A DNA stretch of 64,000 bases from NCBI RefSeq assembly GCF_051401765.1, contig NW_027480542.1, forward strand, positions 496,001 through 560,000. The letters are read 5' to 3'. Numbering within the stretch: position 1 is the first letter of the stretch; each line of letters opens with the position of its first letter. Of the stretch, positions 1 to 10,103 are shown piece by piece. The notes beneath the pieces are model-generated. The model had not been told where the DNA came from. It saw only the letters and a list, made by a program, of their open reading frames with translations, and ran no database searches. The DNA comes from Calliopsis andreniformis. Lineage: Eukaryota; Arthropoda; Insecta; Hymenoptera; Andrenidae. The position numbers and the translations under genes are program-made.

Positions 1-1390
1 GTGTTCGCTGGGACAGCCTGCGTATAGGGCCATAGTTCGTAACATCAGCAGGATCACTGGACTTAAAAATTGGTATAATAACACTTGATTTCCATGCCAC
101 CGGGAAAGTGCCAAGATTCATGGATCTGTTAAAGATCCATCCAATCCATAGTGGACGAGAGAGTATGTAACAGGTTTTGAGAACTAAAGGATGCACGCCA
201 TTCAAGCCGGGACCCTTCGAAAGTGAACGATTATTAATTTTACGAAAAACATTACCTATGGAGATATTAAGGCAGAATAAATGTACTGTTTTATCAAAGT
301 AAAAATCAAGAGAATTTCCTGATTGGGAGGAATAGACTGAGCTTATTGTTGTAAAACATCTCCTCAGGAAATCTACCTTTGTTACGCAAACCCTTTATAA
401 AACCCCAGAAGGGCTTACACTTATTGCTTTCTAAGATCAATCTCTCCGTATTCAAAACTAATCGGTTGTAGCATTCAGACGATAAGGGTTTACATCGAGA
501 GCACAGAGAAGAAAAAAGAATATAGTCCCAATATAGAGATGATCGCTTATACCTACGATAAGCTCGCTTTTTTCCTTAATCAGATAAATAAGCTGTGGAG
601 AGAACCATTTAGAACCATTAAATGAAAATAAAGTAACTCCACAGCTTGATTTAAATCAACTTCCTCAGAAATATCATTCCAAACAATTAAATTAAAGTAC
701 TCACGCATACCAGCATAATGTCCCTTCGCAAAATTATACTTACAAACAGTATTTGGTGGAAGAGGGGAAGATACCTCGCTAAGAAAAGTATGAACAACGA
801 GAGCAGGATAGTATAAGTTACAAGGTAACAAGGGATCTAAGAAAGGGTTAGTAGTGGCAGCTATATCTGAGGAAAATAGGAGGTCAAGTAAGGAATCAAA
901 ATTATTTTGAATGCGGCTTAACTGATAGAGACCTAAAAGACAAAAGTTCGAGTATAAGTTTTCGTATGACAAGGCTTCATTCTGACTATAATTAGAACTT
1001 AATGGAGAACAATCATTCCAAGAAGCGTGAGGTAAGTTGAAATCCCCAATTGTATAAAAATGGGCATCGTGAAAGCGGTCAATTAAATCAATGACACAGT
1101 TGGAGAAGTTATATAAAAAAGAATGCGAGAGAGGTGGTAGATAAACTGTGCCGAATATGCTAAGAAAATAATTAAATCTCACTCTTACAAACAAGCATTC
1201 AATATTTAAAACGTTAACGTTGATGCGAGAACTGCTAAAAAAACTTTTAACCGCGATTAGAACTCCACCACCTCTACTGCACTTACTAGAAGCACTTGAA
1301 TGACCACAACGATACACATTATAAGAAAGAAATCGAAGTTCCCTTGTGTTTATGCCAGAATGAAGCCAGTGTTTGTACGAACCGCGAAAT
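1..1390 (-). pseudogene. LINE ORF2: endonuclease plus start of reverse transcriptase
   Basis: This is the pol-like protein for target-primed reverse transcription. The 580-1317 stretch reads as an AP-endonuclease (EEP) domain, with the conserved GGGVLIAVK block and the metal-binding IGDFNLPHASW block. The frame extends upstream through HSGINTRELRFLSYN to about 1380. Bases 1-240 read on the minus strand as the N-terminal RT fingers: GPGLNGVHPLVLK, then FPVAWKSSVIIPIFKSSDP. Stops separate the EEP and RT parts, and the catalytic RT motif falls outside the window. Decayed copy. Confidence 0.8.
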
Positions 1391-1753
1391 TAGGCTGACG
1401 TATTCGCGGATATCGTATACCACCGGTGTTCAGTTCGCCACTAATGTTTTAATCGCAACACTCGTCTTGCTACTCGCCAATTTAATATTGAGTGACTTTC
1501 AATATTTCCGGATGGACCTCGACAGTGAAGTGTACTAGTGAACAATGTAATTAATGAGTCCGAAACAATGACTCGAAGTCATGTGAAACAGAATAAAATC
1601 GTTCGCACGACAGCTAATATTCTGCGAAAACAAAGAGTTCGCACCACGACTCTAGATGTGGTGAAGTTTAGACGGTTCCGACTTCTTTTTGCGTTCTGAT
1701 CCAAAACTCTCGAATGCTTCCTGGTGCGTTTTTTGACCTTCCAGCATACGAGA

Positions 1754-2251
1754 CTATTTTTGGAACTCCGTTAAAATAACGTATGGTTTTAGACGACTGT
1801 ACCTCAGAAATCGGATGTAAACTCTCTGTTTCAGAGTTTGGTCTTGAGCGATCTTGATGGGTCCCACATACTTGGATTTATTTTTCAAGATTAGCAGAGA
1901 TGTCGATGGTAATGCAAACGTTACGCGTATAGGTCGCGGTTTCCCCGCCGTGGGATTCCTATCTAGCCGGCGGATCGATATACCATCATCCCAAGTATCT
2001 GCTTGAGTATTGCTAACGATGTCTTTGATAATCGCTGCATCGCATGCCAGATCTCCCTCAGTTACATTGAAAAGAATTAAATTCCTCGAACGTCTGATTC
2101 TGTCAGCCAACTTCTCAATAATCGATTCTTCCATGTTTTCCTCCAGATCTTTAATTCTAGTCTCAATGTTAATCATTTTTTCATTTACCGAATTTAGAGT
2201 AGTATTAAAAAGTTCGAGGGTAGATTGGAAAACCTGGAGCTTCTTTTCCAA
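1754..2251 (-). pseudogene. LINE ORF1: coiled-coil RNA-binding protein
   Basis: A 165-residue open frame immediately 5' of ORF2. Residues 1-50 are rich in heptad-spaced L/I/M with E/K (coiled coil, likely trimerising). From about residue 53 (RRSRNLILFNV) there is an RRM-like fold typical of insect LINE ORF1p, continuing through RPIRVTFALPS and a basic QRVYIRFLRYSRLKPYV segment. No zinc knuckle is seen. It would bind the element RNA as a chaperone. It may be intact, but its partner ORF2 is broken. Confidence 0.65.
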
Positions 2252-2384
2252 TATAAAGTATTAAGTACAAAACGTGTACGCAGATAGATTATTCAACCAG
2301 CTCTCCAACATATATAAATATAAACATATAAACATATAGTAATAGTGAAACCTCTCCAGCAGTTCAATGAAACTTTAACACCAT

Positions 2385-3451
2385 TTTTCAAGAGAACGGT
2401 TGAGTTCCGACCGATGATTCATTTAATACTTTTTACCTTCTCGATGAGTAGAATACGAAGCAATAAAACAGTTGACCTTGAAAGAACCGACGAAGATTAA
2501 TTTTGCGGTCCAATTTTTGAATATGTTTCCACTGATCCAAAGATGTAGTGTTGCGTCCCGTACACCGCAATTTTCTTACAGAATTTTGTGGGGTTGTAAG
2601 GCCCACTGCACTCATACTACGATGTATGGGTCGCTGAATTGTATTTATTTGTTGATATAATCCTCGTTGAAATGGCAGGAAAGATTGAAATAAATGACTG
2701 TTGATCTAACAAGAACAACAGTTTAATATTGCATCAATTTAAACACATAACAGTAGTAATACAACTGCAACTACGATGTAATAATACAATTACGTGATCG
2801 TGGTACATTTGTTCTTGTTTTCCTCACGAAAACTGTTCAGAAAAAATCTGCTCGGTTAGTATGTGTCAGGGTTTTATAAATGTTGGCTGGTTGTGATTGG
2901 CTGTTTAGTGATATTGGTGGTGGCTGAGATGTTATTTGATTGGTCTTCGTGTGTTGAAGTGGTCGGTCTTAGTAACTGCGGTATGTTGGTAGGAGTTTGT
3001 TTATAACAAATTTCTTTTCTTGGAATCGCGCTTCGAAATACAATGGTTTATAATAAACATTGTCCCTTCGGATCAGTCCATCGCATCTGGTATTCTGATG
3101 GTGCGGTCGTAAGGTCAGAAGTTATGATCATAAAACAATTACCATCCGGTATGTTGAAGAAGTCGCTTATAACTAAATGAAAGTATTGTGAAGGTCTTAA
3201 TATTGTAACATTAGCAGGCTTTATGGGGTTATTCGCGGATTAAAATTTTAGTTTCTTTAACTGTTGGACGTGGTAATGAAGGCTCGTTTTATCATAAACA
3301 GCATATTCGGTGTAGGTTTAAATTTTCAAAATATTGACGGTCGCATTTTATATGGCTAGAAATCCTTGATCTTCTGATTCAGTTCTCGGGACTGGACATG
3401 CAGAATCACACTGTGGTGGTCATGACACATAATTTTTATTACAAAATACCC
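2385..3451. repeat. Diverged DD41D-type transposon right end, split by about 900 bp
   Basis: Bases 2385-2482 resemble the inner right terminal repeat of the element at 51705-54138 (shared AAGAGAACGGTTGAG and TTGACCTTGA blocks). Bases 3385-3451 resemble its outermost part (GTGGTGGTCATGACA, then ACCCTG). In the reference copy these blocks are about 200 bp apart; here they are separated by unrelated sequence (about 2483-3384). That insert is AT-rich, holds no convincing coding frame and may be a solo LTR or MITE, but no clear ends or target duplication were found. Confidence 0.4.
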
Positions 3452-5717
3452 TGTTTACAAAATACTCTGCTCATGCGGAAAGGTTTCTATTGACGAAACT
3501 GAGAGGAGTGTGAGAACACGACTCAAATCTCTACATTTCGCCCATTTCCCTATCCTCTTTAAGATCCTACTACGCCTAGTGATATTGCGGCCCCTTGAAC
3601 GAGTGTCACACGGTGATAGATCTTGCAAAGGAACTGTTTAGAAACATTAACTTTTCAATTAGTTTTTGCTGGGTAATAGGGTTTGAAATACTGGAACAAT
3701 TAAAGCGTGGTTTTAAACGTAGACGGTTAATAATTTATTAGATATTTAATGTTGAAGTGTTAAAACACACTTATGTACTATATTTCGGTAACCCTTAGCA
3801 AAAACTTCGGCTTGTGTAATCGGTAAGGTATCTGCCTGCGAAGCTGAAGATACATTTTGGCACGCGAGTTCGAATCCCGTTACTGTAACTGCTTTTACGA
3901 TATCTTTTCTAATCTTTTATATTTTCGCAATACATACTCAACTGTATGAATTTATACTTGTCATAATATTTATGCTTATGTAACGCCTCTCGGCCTGCTC
4001 TGTCTCTATCTTACTCTATGTCATTCTATCTCTCTTTATCTATCGCCATCTCTCTATGTCTCATTGCACTATTATTTAGTATTATATATTTTATTAATTT
4101 AAAAACTCATTAATAGTTTTGTGCTTTGTATTATAGATTTTAATTATATTTTAATATAAATATAATGTGGTTCGTATGTTTTTCGTGTAAAACATTCGTG
4201 GTTAGAAGAAGTGTGTCATTAATAATAAGTCACTGCGCGTGCGCGAACTCCAACTGACGGTTACATAAGAAGATGCGAAAGCTGCTGAAGTCACAATTCT
4301 CTCTGACATCGGGTTAACACGAAGGTAGAAGAGGCAGCTGAGGTACTCATCCAGTGAAATCAAGAGCGCTCCTTTAGTGGTAGCGACCGTTTTCTAGAGA
4401 TCAAGAGTATTCGATGCTCCTTTACAGATTCAGATTTGCGTAACCTTTATGACTGGTGCACTACGACGATTCCAATCGAGTGCAGCACGAGCGACATCTT
4501 GAAGGCAGCTGATGCACTAAGTCCTGTTAGATTGAGACCGCTCTTCTCGGGGTATAGACCGTTCTAGCAAATATAGTAGTTGATGCTCCTTTAAGGTTAT
4601 AATTCACTCCAGCCGCAAGCAGGCGAATCGCCTGTCAAAAAGCGCTAAAAGCCGTTCCCAGTCTGACAGATATTAAGACCACTTCTGAAAAGTATTTTTC
4701 CAATAGTAGCTACTGATATAATCAAGATAACAAAAGGCTTACGCATACTTAGACAATTCAAGCAAGAGTTAATTGTTTTACGAAGACTTGAGACTGCTCT
4801 GAGAATAGCCACTTATAGGGTTGGTAGCGACCGCGGCATACGAAACACGTACATACACACACACACTGCGTCTCGTATCAACGATGTAGAAGATCTACCG
4901 CGAGTTATAAAAATTAATAAAATTTTCACCGGCCAATTGGAAAACAGCTGCCATGGGCCACTGCTGTAGTAATTGCGTATTCACAGTAATTTGATTTTCC
5001 TGTTGTTACGGATGCATTTCATACGCACTATTTCCCAAGACTTTTCCATGAAGCTTTTACCTGGCAATGAAGAAACCTCTTAATCTTGCCTACTCGCTTA
5101 TCGTACATAATAGCTGCACTGTAACCGTAATTCCGGGGAGTATGATGCAACTTCCGAACCTTCTTATTTAGAGGTTTCCTTATTTAGGAAATTTTAGACA
5201 TCTCCACTCATTTTTTGGCCTATAAAAACCCGTTGATTTTAACCATCGAGGGATCAGAATTATATCGTCACGGTCAGAGTCAACGTCGCGTCATATTCTC
5301 CAGAGTCGATTATATTGTAAGATCGGGCTAAAGTTCCCTTTCGAATCGGAGCAAACCTTGTAGGATCCGCGAGTCGGTATAAACTCTATTCGTGCATTTT
5401 GACGCAGTGTGTAATGAATTTTAGCGATTGTCACATTGTTAAGTATCATCATGCGCGGAAATTGAGCTCCTATATATGTAAACTGGTATAGGAAAAGCTG
5501 AGATGTCGAGATATTAATTTTACGTCCAGGAGTAATTTAACATGCTACATACAAAGTTTCATTCGACGGGGATACTTCTTTCCAGCTTTCGCATTTTTGT
5601 CGCTAGGTGGTTTTCTGGCTTTCATATTTTTGCCGCTAGGTGGCTTCAGCTACGCAGCTAGGAAATTGTCAAAATCCGTTAAGTATTAAACGAAAAATTT
5701 AATAGTAAAAGCTAATA
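3452..5717. other. Unassigned TE-like spacer
   Basis: No coding region recognised. It contains a tRNA-like relic (3806-3895). At 4330-4600 there is a loosely repeated pattern in which GATGCTCCTTT recurs and a GCAGCTGAKGYACT-like block occurs twice. The same GATGCTCCTTT word is seen near 43340, suggesting shared LTR-type sequence, though no LTR boundaries could be set. Confidence 0.35.
3806..3895 (+). pseudogene. tRNA-Arg-like relic
   Basis: The sequence carries a D-arm-like TGTAATCGGTAAGG (A box), an anticodon-like hairpin with loop CTGCGAA, and a perfect B-box-type GAGTTCGAATCCC. About 12 extra bases sit between the anticodon and T arms, and no 7-bp acceptor stem pairs. It is either a dead tRNA copy or the head of a tRNA-derived SINE. 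A functional tRNA is unlikely. Confidence 0.4.
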
Positions 5718-7535
5718 TACAGAGTTTCTCAGATAAAGGAAGCCACCTAAATATTTTCTTTATTTTTAATGGTACAAGGGATATTTATGGCATAATTTAA
5801 ATGGTATTAAAAGAGGAATACCATAGTCGTCGTTATTTTTTATCAGGAAAACTTCTATTTTTCTTTATTCCATCTTGTAGCGGCTGAAAAAATACATTTG
5901 AATATGCTTAAGTCATGACCTTCAGGTGATCTTGAGTACCAGAGATGTGATAAAATTCTGGGTAATATTAGGATTACATTTGAACTTACTGTTTATATTA
6001 TAATAAGTGCTCAAAGTGATGTCCATCGGCAACAATACACTTTCTAACACGATCAGTCACGGATCGTGATACTCTTTCCAGTGTTTTCGATGAAATAGCA
6101 GCTCAAGCTCTAATTATGCGATTCATCATGTCTTCTGGAGTGGTAGGTTGCTGTTGGTAAACGTCTTCTTTTAGCTTTCTCTAGAGAAAGAAATCTAATG
6201 GGGTCAAATCCGGTGAATGTGCTGACCAAAGTGTGAAACCATTACGTCCAATACAACGATTTGGAAATGTTGCATACTTATCTTCGTTTAGTATTCGGTT
6301 AATAAAATAAGGACCAATGATTTTATTGTTTAAAATTCCACACCAAACACTCACTGTCCACGTTTTTCGTCTATCTACTTGTTTCATCCATCGTGGGTTT
6401 TCTACGGGCCTGTAGTGCATTTTAAGATTTATTTGATCATGATTGGGAAAGATGCTTCGTCAGTAAATAGGACTCTTTTAAAAAACGTTTCATTATCTTT
6501 CAATTGCTGTAACAACCATCGACAGAAGAACACGCCATTTTCAAAATCTCTGCTGTGAAGATCCTGGTAAAGCGTTAAGTGAAATGGGTGAAATTTCTAT
6601 ATCTTCAGCATACGTGATATGCTTGATTTATTAATATTAATGTCCCGCCCCAGTTGTCATATACTAATGTGCGGATTTTGATTTACAGGAGCAACAACTC
6701 TTCGAACATTTGTCTCATGTGTAACAGCTTTAGACCTCTGACGTTTCTTATTTTCAACAGTACCACTTTGTTCGAATTTTTTAATTATTTTAAAAAAGAA
6801 CAGTCGCGATGGATACCTACGATCAGGGAATCGTTCCGTGTAGATACTGATAGTGAGTATTACTGTGTCTCTTAACCCCGTGATGGAGCTAGCTGCAATG
6901 CTAGCTGCAATGCTTGGGAAAATAATTCCAAAAGGACACGGCTTACACCCGAAAGCCTCAACAGTGAGAACTGTATGATGCCGCGCTGTGAAAGCCTCAA
7001 ATCTCTGATTAGAGCCGTATAGCTTCTCTTTCACATCGTTTAGTTTCACCATAAATGTAGATCAATCCAATCCTCTCTCGTATCAAATAATGATAAGCCA
7101 TTGGGACGCGTTTACATACAGCTAACGAGCTGTTCGCAATCAACTACAACAGTTGATTGTACAATAGTTGATAAATATACCATTGATTCCGGTCGCCTGT
7201 ATCGCTGCTAATTGATATGACTGAGCACTTCATAACATAATAAACAATAAATTGGCACATAGTCATCCTTCAAATATAATTCTAATATTATCCTACAAGT
7301 TTATAACATTTTTGGTACTCAAGGTCACCTGAAGGTCATGACTCAAGCATATTCAAACGTATTTTTTTGGCTACTACAGGACAGAATAAAGAGAAATAGA
7401 AGTTTTCCTGATAGAAAATAACGACAACCTTGAAAAAACTATGAAAAATAATCGGATATATAAATTTTCCTTCTATTGTATCATTAAAAATATAGGAGAT
7501 ATTTGGGTGGCCTCCTTTAGCTGAGACACCCTGTA
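5718..7535 (-). mobile_element. Mariner-like (DDxD) DNA transposon with long TIRs
   Basis: Inverted repeats of about 220 bp run from 5718 to 5942 and from 7314 to 7535, ending in CAGAGTTTCTCAG and CTGAGACACCCTG. TA dinucleotides lie on both outer sides (5716-5717, 7536-7537), the expected Tc1/mariner target duplication. The interior encodes a broken transposase on the minus strand. TIR divergence is about 15-20 percent by eye, so the copy is old. Confidence 0.85.
6001..6860 (-). pseudogene. Mariner-like transposase, frameshifted and deleted
   Basis: The helix-turn-helix N-terminus is visible (YTERFPDRRYPS, then NKKRQRSKAVTHETN, about 6660-6860). The first catalytic region reads RVLFTDEASF at about 6440. 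VSVWCGILNNKIIGP follows, then WSAHSPDLTPLDFFL at 6181-6230, and a C-terminal VRKCIVADGHHFEHLL tail near 6010. The second catalytic motif (HDGAPPH-type) is missing, so there is an internal deletion. Frames change at about 6420 and 6650 and a stop sits in the C-terminus. Not functional. Confidence 0.85.
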
Positions 7536-7643
7536 TACAAGAATAATAATACAATAAAAAAAATAACAGAAGCAATAAATAAAATAATCGAGGACACTTG
7601 TAACATGATCTAACAGGGAGGAATTCTTACACAATAGAGTAGA

Positions 7644-7970
7644 ATGCTTAAAACTGACATATTTTCTATTCAAAGGCAGATCGTTTCAAAAATTAATAAG
7701 TATATCATTAAAGCTGTGCCCACTGTGACATTGCAAATAGCTTCGAAGACGTACAAAGTTATTAGTGCTATATTTGATCATGGCGAATCTATTCATAAAG
7801 GACATTATACTTGTCTCCTAAGACAAAAGAATTCTACATGGGTGTATGCTGATGACTCTAACATTCGTCATATATGTTCGCCACGAAGTGCTAAAGACGT
7901 TTATACATTTATCTTAGAAATATATCACACTAGACTATCAAAAATCACAATGCATACGCATAGTAAATAA
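7644..7970 (+). pseudogene. Ubiquitin-specific protease (USP/C19) C-terminal fragment
   Basis: A 108-residue frame matching the end of a USP catalytic domain. It has a beta-strand YKVISAIFDHGE, the catalytic-histidine box HKGHYTCLLR at residues 52-61, and the WVYADDSNI strand with the Asp/Asn position. USPs cleave ubiquitin from substrates. The Cys and QQDA boxes are absent, so the fragment cannot be active alone. It starts 109 bp after the mariner-like element's right end and is preceded in frame by a stop. It could be a host gene exon, a retrocopy or TE cargo. Confidence 0.6.
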
Positions 7971-8959
7971 TGAAAAGACATGTGGATACACTATATTGTA
8001 CAGGAATAATAATTTTCTACGTATCAGTAGCAAAAATAAATAAAAATCTCCCCTAATATATAAAGTGTAAAAACACGAAATGGTTGAGTTCGGTTTGGAC
8101 TCTGGTTCCCATACAAAATTTTCAAAACAATTAATTCACAAAAAAAAACTCCTAAAAACATAATCCACCTAAGAAAGCATCCAAATGATATTAACAAACC
8201 CCCCAAAAGTACCCTAAAAAGTGTTTATTACCATTTGATTCGGAAAATTGATAAAGGTGCCTCAAATCTCTGTAATTATGAAATCGCCAAGAAACATTAA
8301 TCTATTTGGCTTGAAGAAGATACTGAAATCAAAAGTACATAGTTGCTCCATTTGTAAGTGTGTTCCACAACACGTTAATTAGAATATCACGATAAAACAT
8401 TAATGTTTAAAATGCATTCGCAAACAACGGATACATATGAAAACCAGAAAAAATAAGCCTCAGGTGTACTTGGCAGATTAATTTTATTAAAATCGGACAA
8501 CCGTCTCGTGGTCTTATGTATAGTGTCCTCGGCAGTAGCACAAATAACGACATAATTTGAATATTCATTTTATCACCTTAAACCTTATTTGTAAAGGTTA
8601 TATGTTTTTAGAGTTTAATATTTTTTGGATAATTATTTGGGGCGCTTTTGGTAGAGAATCTTGTTAGAGAAAGTGTTACACCATACGCAATATCAAATAG
8701 CATTGCAAGATGTCAGCGATGGGGGCAAAGAACATGAAAAAATATAAAACGTAACCGAAACGTATCCCGTCGATGTGACTACAACGCGATTCGATGCGAA
8801 GTGCCGCGGACCATCCCCCCGTCGACCACGTCGAACGCATTTTAGCCGAATCCAAACAAAGAAGCGTCAATCCCCGAACGCACATCGGTCCAACCCAACA
8901 AAGCCGTCATCGACACCTCCATCATAACCTCTTGCAGCATATAATTCAAAAACTAAGCT
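7971..8959. other. No feature recognised
   Basis: AT-rich spacer followed at about 8700-8950 by a more GC-rich patch with overlapping open frames on both strands. None shows a domain. No TIR or LTR pair could be closed here. Confidence 0.3.
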
Positions 8960-8968
8960 CTTCCGGAC

Positions 8969-10094
8969 CAAGGTCTGTAGAATAAAAAGGTTGCCTGATA
9001 AGTTTTGTCCAATCAGGAACCAGTATGAAAAACGCGGGCGTGACGTCAGTCAGCATGCCCAAATTATATAGTTCTAATGTTGCATAGAAAATGCAATTTT
9101 CATGATTCCGAGAAATAATATACTAATATAAATTTGTACTTAGAAGTGTTTTGTTGCCTTTGTTTGTCGTCCTTTGTTAATCTTCCAGTGGCACATAATG
9201 AAAAGGAATAGACTGAATCTCCGTATGTTAATACATTGACACAAAAAGTGAAACAAACAGAAATCTTCAATATTCAATAATTTCTTAAATTGAATCTTCT
9301 GTATGGAATATAGTTTTCTATGTAAAGATTCATTTGTAAAGATTATTGAACATTAATGAGATTATTATTGCTTATGCTTTCCTCCACACATTCTACAGGT
9401 TTAGGATTGATTAGGGCAAGCAGAATTTGTTCTGCAGATTCATACTCCACTATATTTTCTTCTTGAAGTATCTTTTCAGTTAACTGGTGGTAATAAGTTT
9501 AATGAAGGAATTGCTAAAAAACAAAATTAGTATTTAAAAAAAGGCATAAACAAATATAAACCGCTAATATAATCTATTTACCAGTTCTTTTTAGCTTTTT
9601 TAATTGTGATCCAGTTAATCTAGCTTGTAACTCATCCTCATAATCATTGGGTTTAAAATGTAAACTACATATTCTTTTGTATTCCGGATTAAATTTATCT
9701 TTCCTGTAGCATTTTCTGATCCATTCTGTCCTAATTTCATGATCTTTAGGAAATGTAAAAAATATTATATGCTCCTGATTTTCCTTTACTTTCTTTGAGT
9801 TGCTTTTACACGTAGCAACACTGCAAACAGTACCACCTGGCATGTCAATAAAATTTATTTATCACGATATAAATATCACAATAATATATAAAAATTAATA
9901 TATATAAAATACATAATTAATAGCTTTTCTTTTGTACTCGATGAATCAATTCACGTCGCACGTCAGAGTATGATCACAGTCACGGCTGCTCTGGCGTTGT
10001 GGCACGCTGGGTGACGTAACAATATGGCCGCCTCCTACTTCAACACTTTGGTTGCTATTGGTTACCAGGCAACCTTTCTATTCTACAGACCTTG
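8969..10094 (-). mobile_element. Small P-like element with THAP exon
   Basis: The ends are inverted repeats: CAAGGTCTGTAGAATA at 8969 and its complement ending at 10094, with similarity continuing through AAAGGTTGCCTG. The direct repeat CTTCCGGAC lies on both sides (8960-8968 and 10095-10103); P elements make 8-bp duplications, so 8 or 9 bp fits. The interior encodes a THAP domain on the minus strand but no room for the full RNase H-like transposase, so this is a deleted, non-autonomous member. Confidence 0.75.
9574..9843 (-). CDS. THAP zinc-finger DNA-binding exon of P-like element
   Basis: 89 residues from ATG at 9843. The C2CH pattern of a THAP domain is complete: C at 7 and 12 (CSVATC), the invariant W near 42, C at 46, then ICSLHF with its Cys-His pair. 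FPKD provides the typical proline. THAP domains bind the ends of P-family transposons. The frame is followed by ACTG-GTAAAT, a good 5' splice site (exon end 9582), as in P-element exon 1. A possible later exon (9344-9478, acidic, minus strand) is open but out of phase with the visible acceptors. Confidence 0.75.
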   Translation of the reverse strand: MPGGTVCSVATCKSNSKKVKENQEHIIFFTFPKDHEIRTEWIRKCYRKDKFNPEYKRICSLHFKPNDYEDELQARLTGSQLKKLKRTGK

Positions 10095-10103
10095 CTTCCG
10101 GAC

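Larger units (their letters stand above)
1..2251 (-). mobile_element. Non-LTR retrotransposon (LINE), two ORFs, cut by window edge
   Basis: ORF1 (1754-2251) and the endonuclease and reverse transcriptase parts of ORF2 (about 1390 down to 1) lie head to tail on the minus strand in the usual LINE order. The 3' half of ORF2 and the tail lie beyond base 1. The roughly 370 bases between the two ORFs are degraded. ORF1 with a coiled coil and RRM-like domain but no zinc knuckle suggests a CR1/Jockey-type clade, but the clade call is uncertain. Confidence 0.8.
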
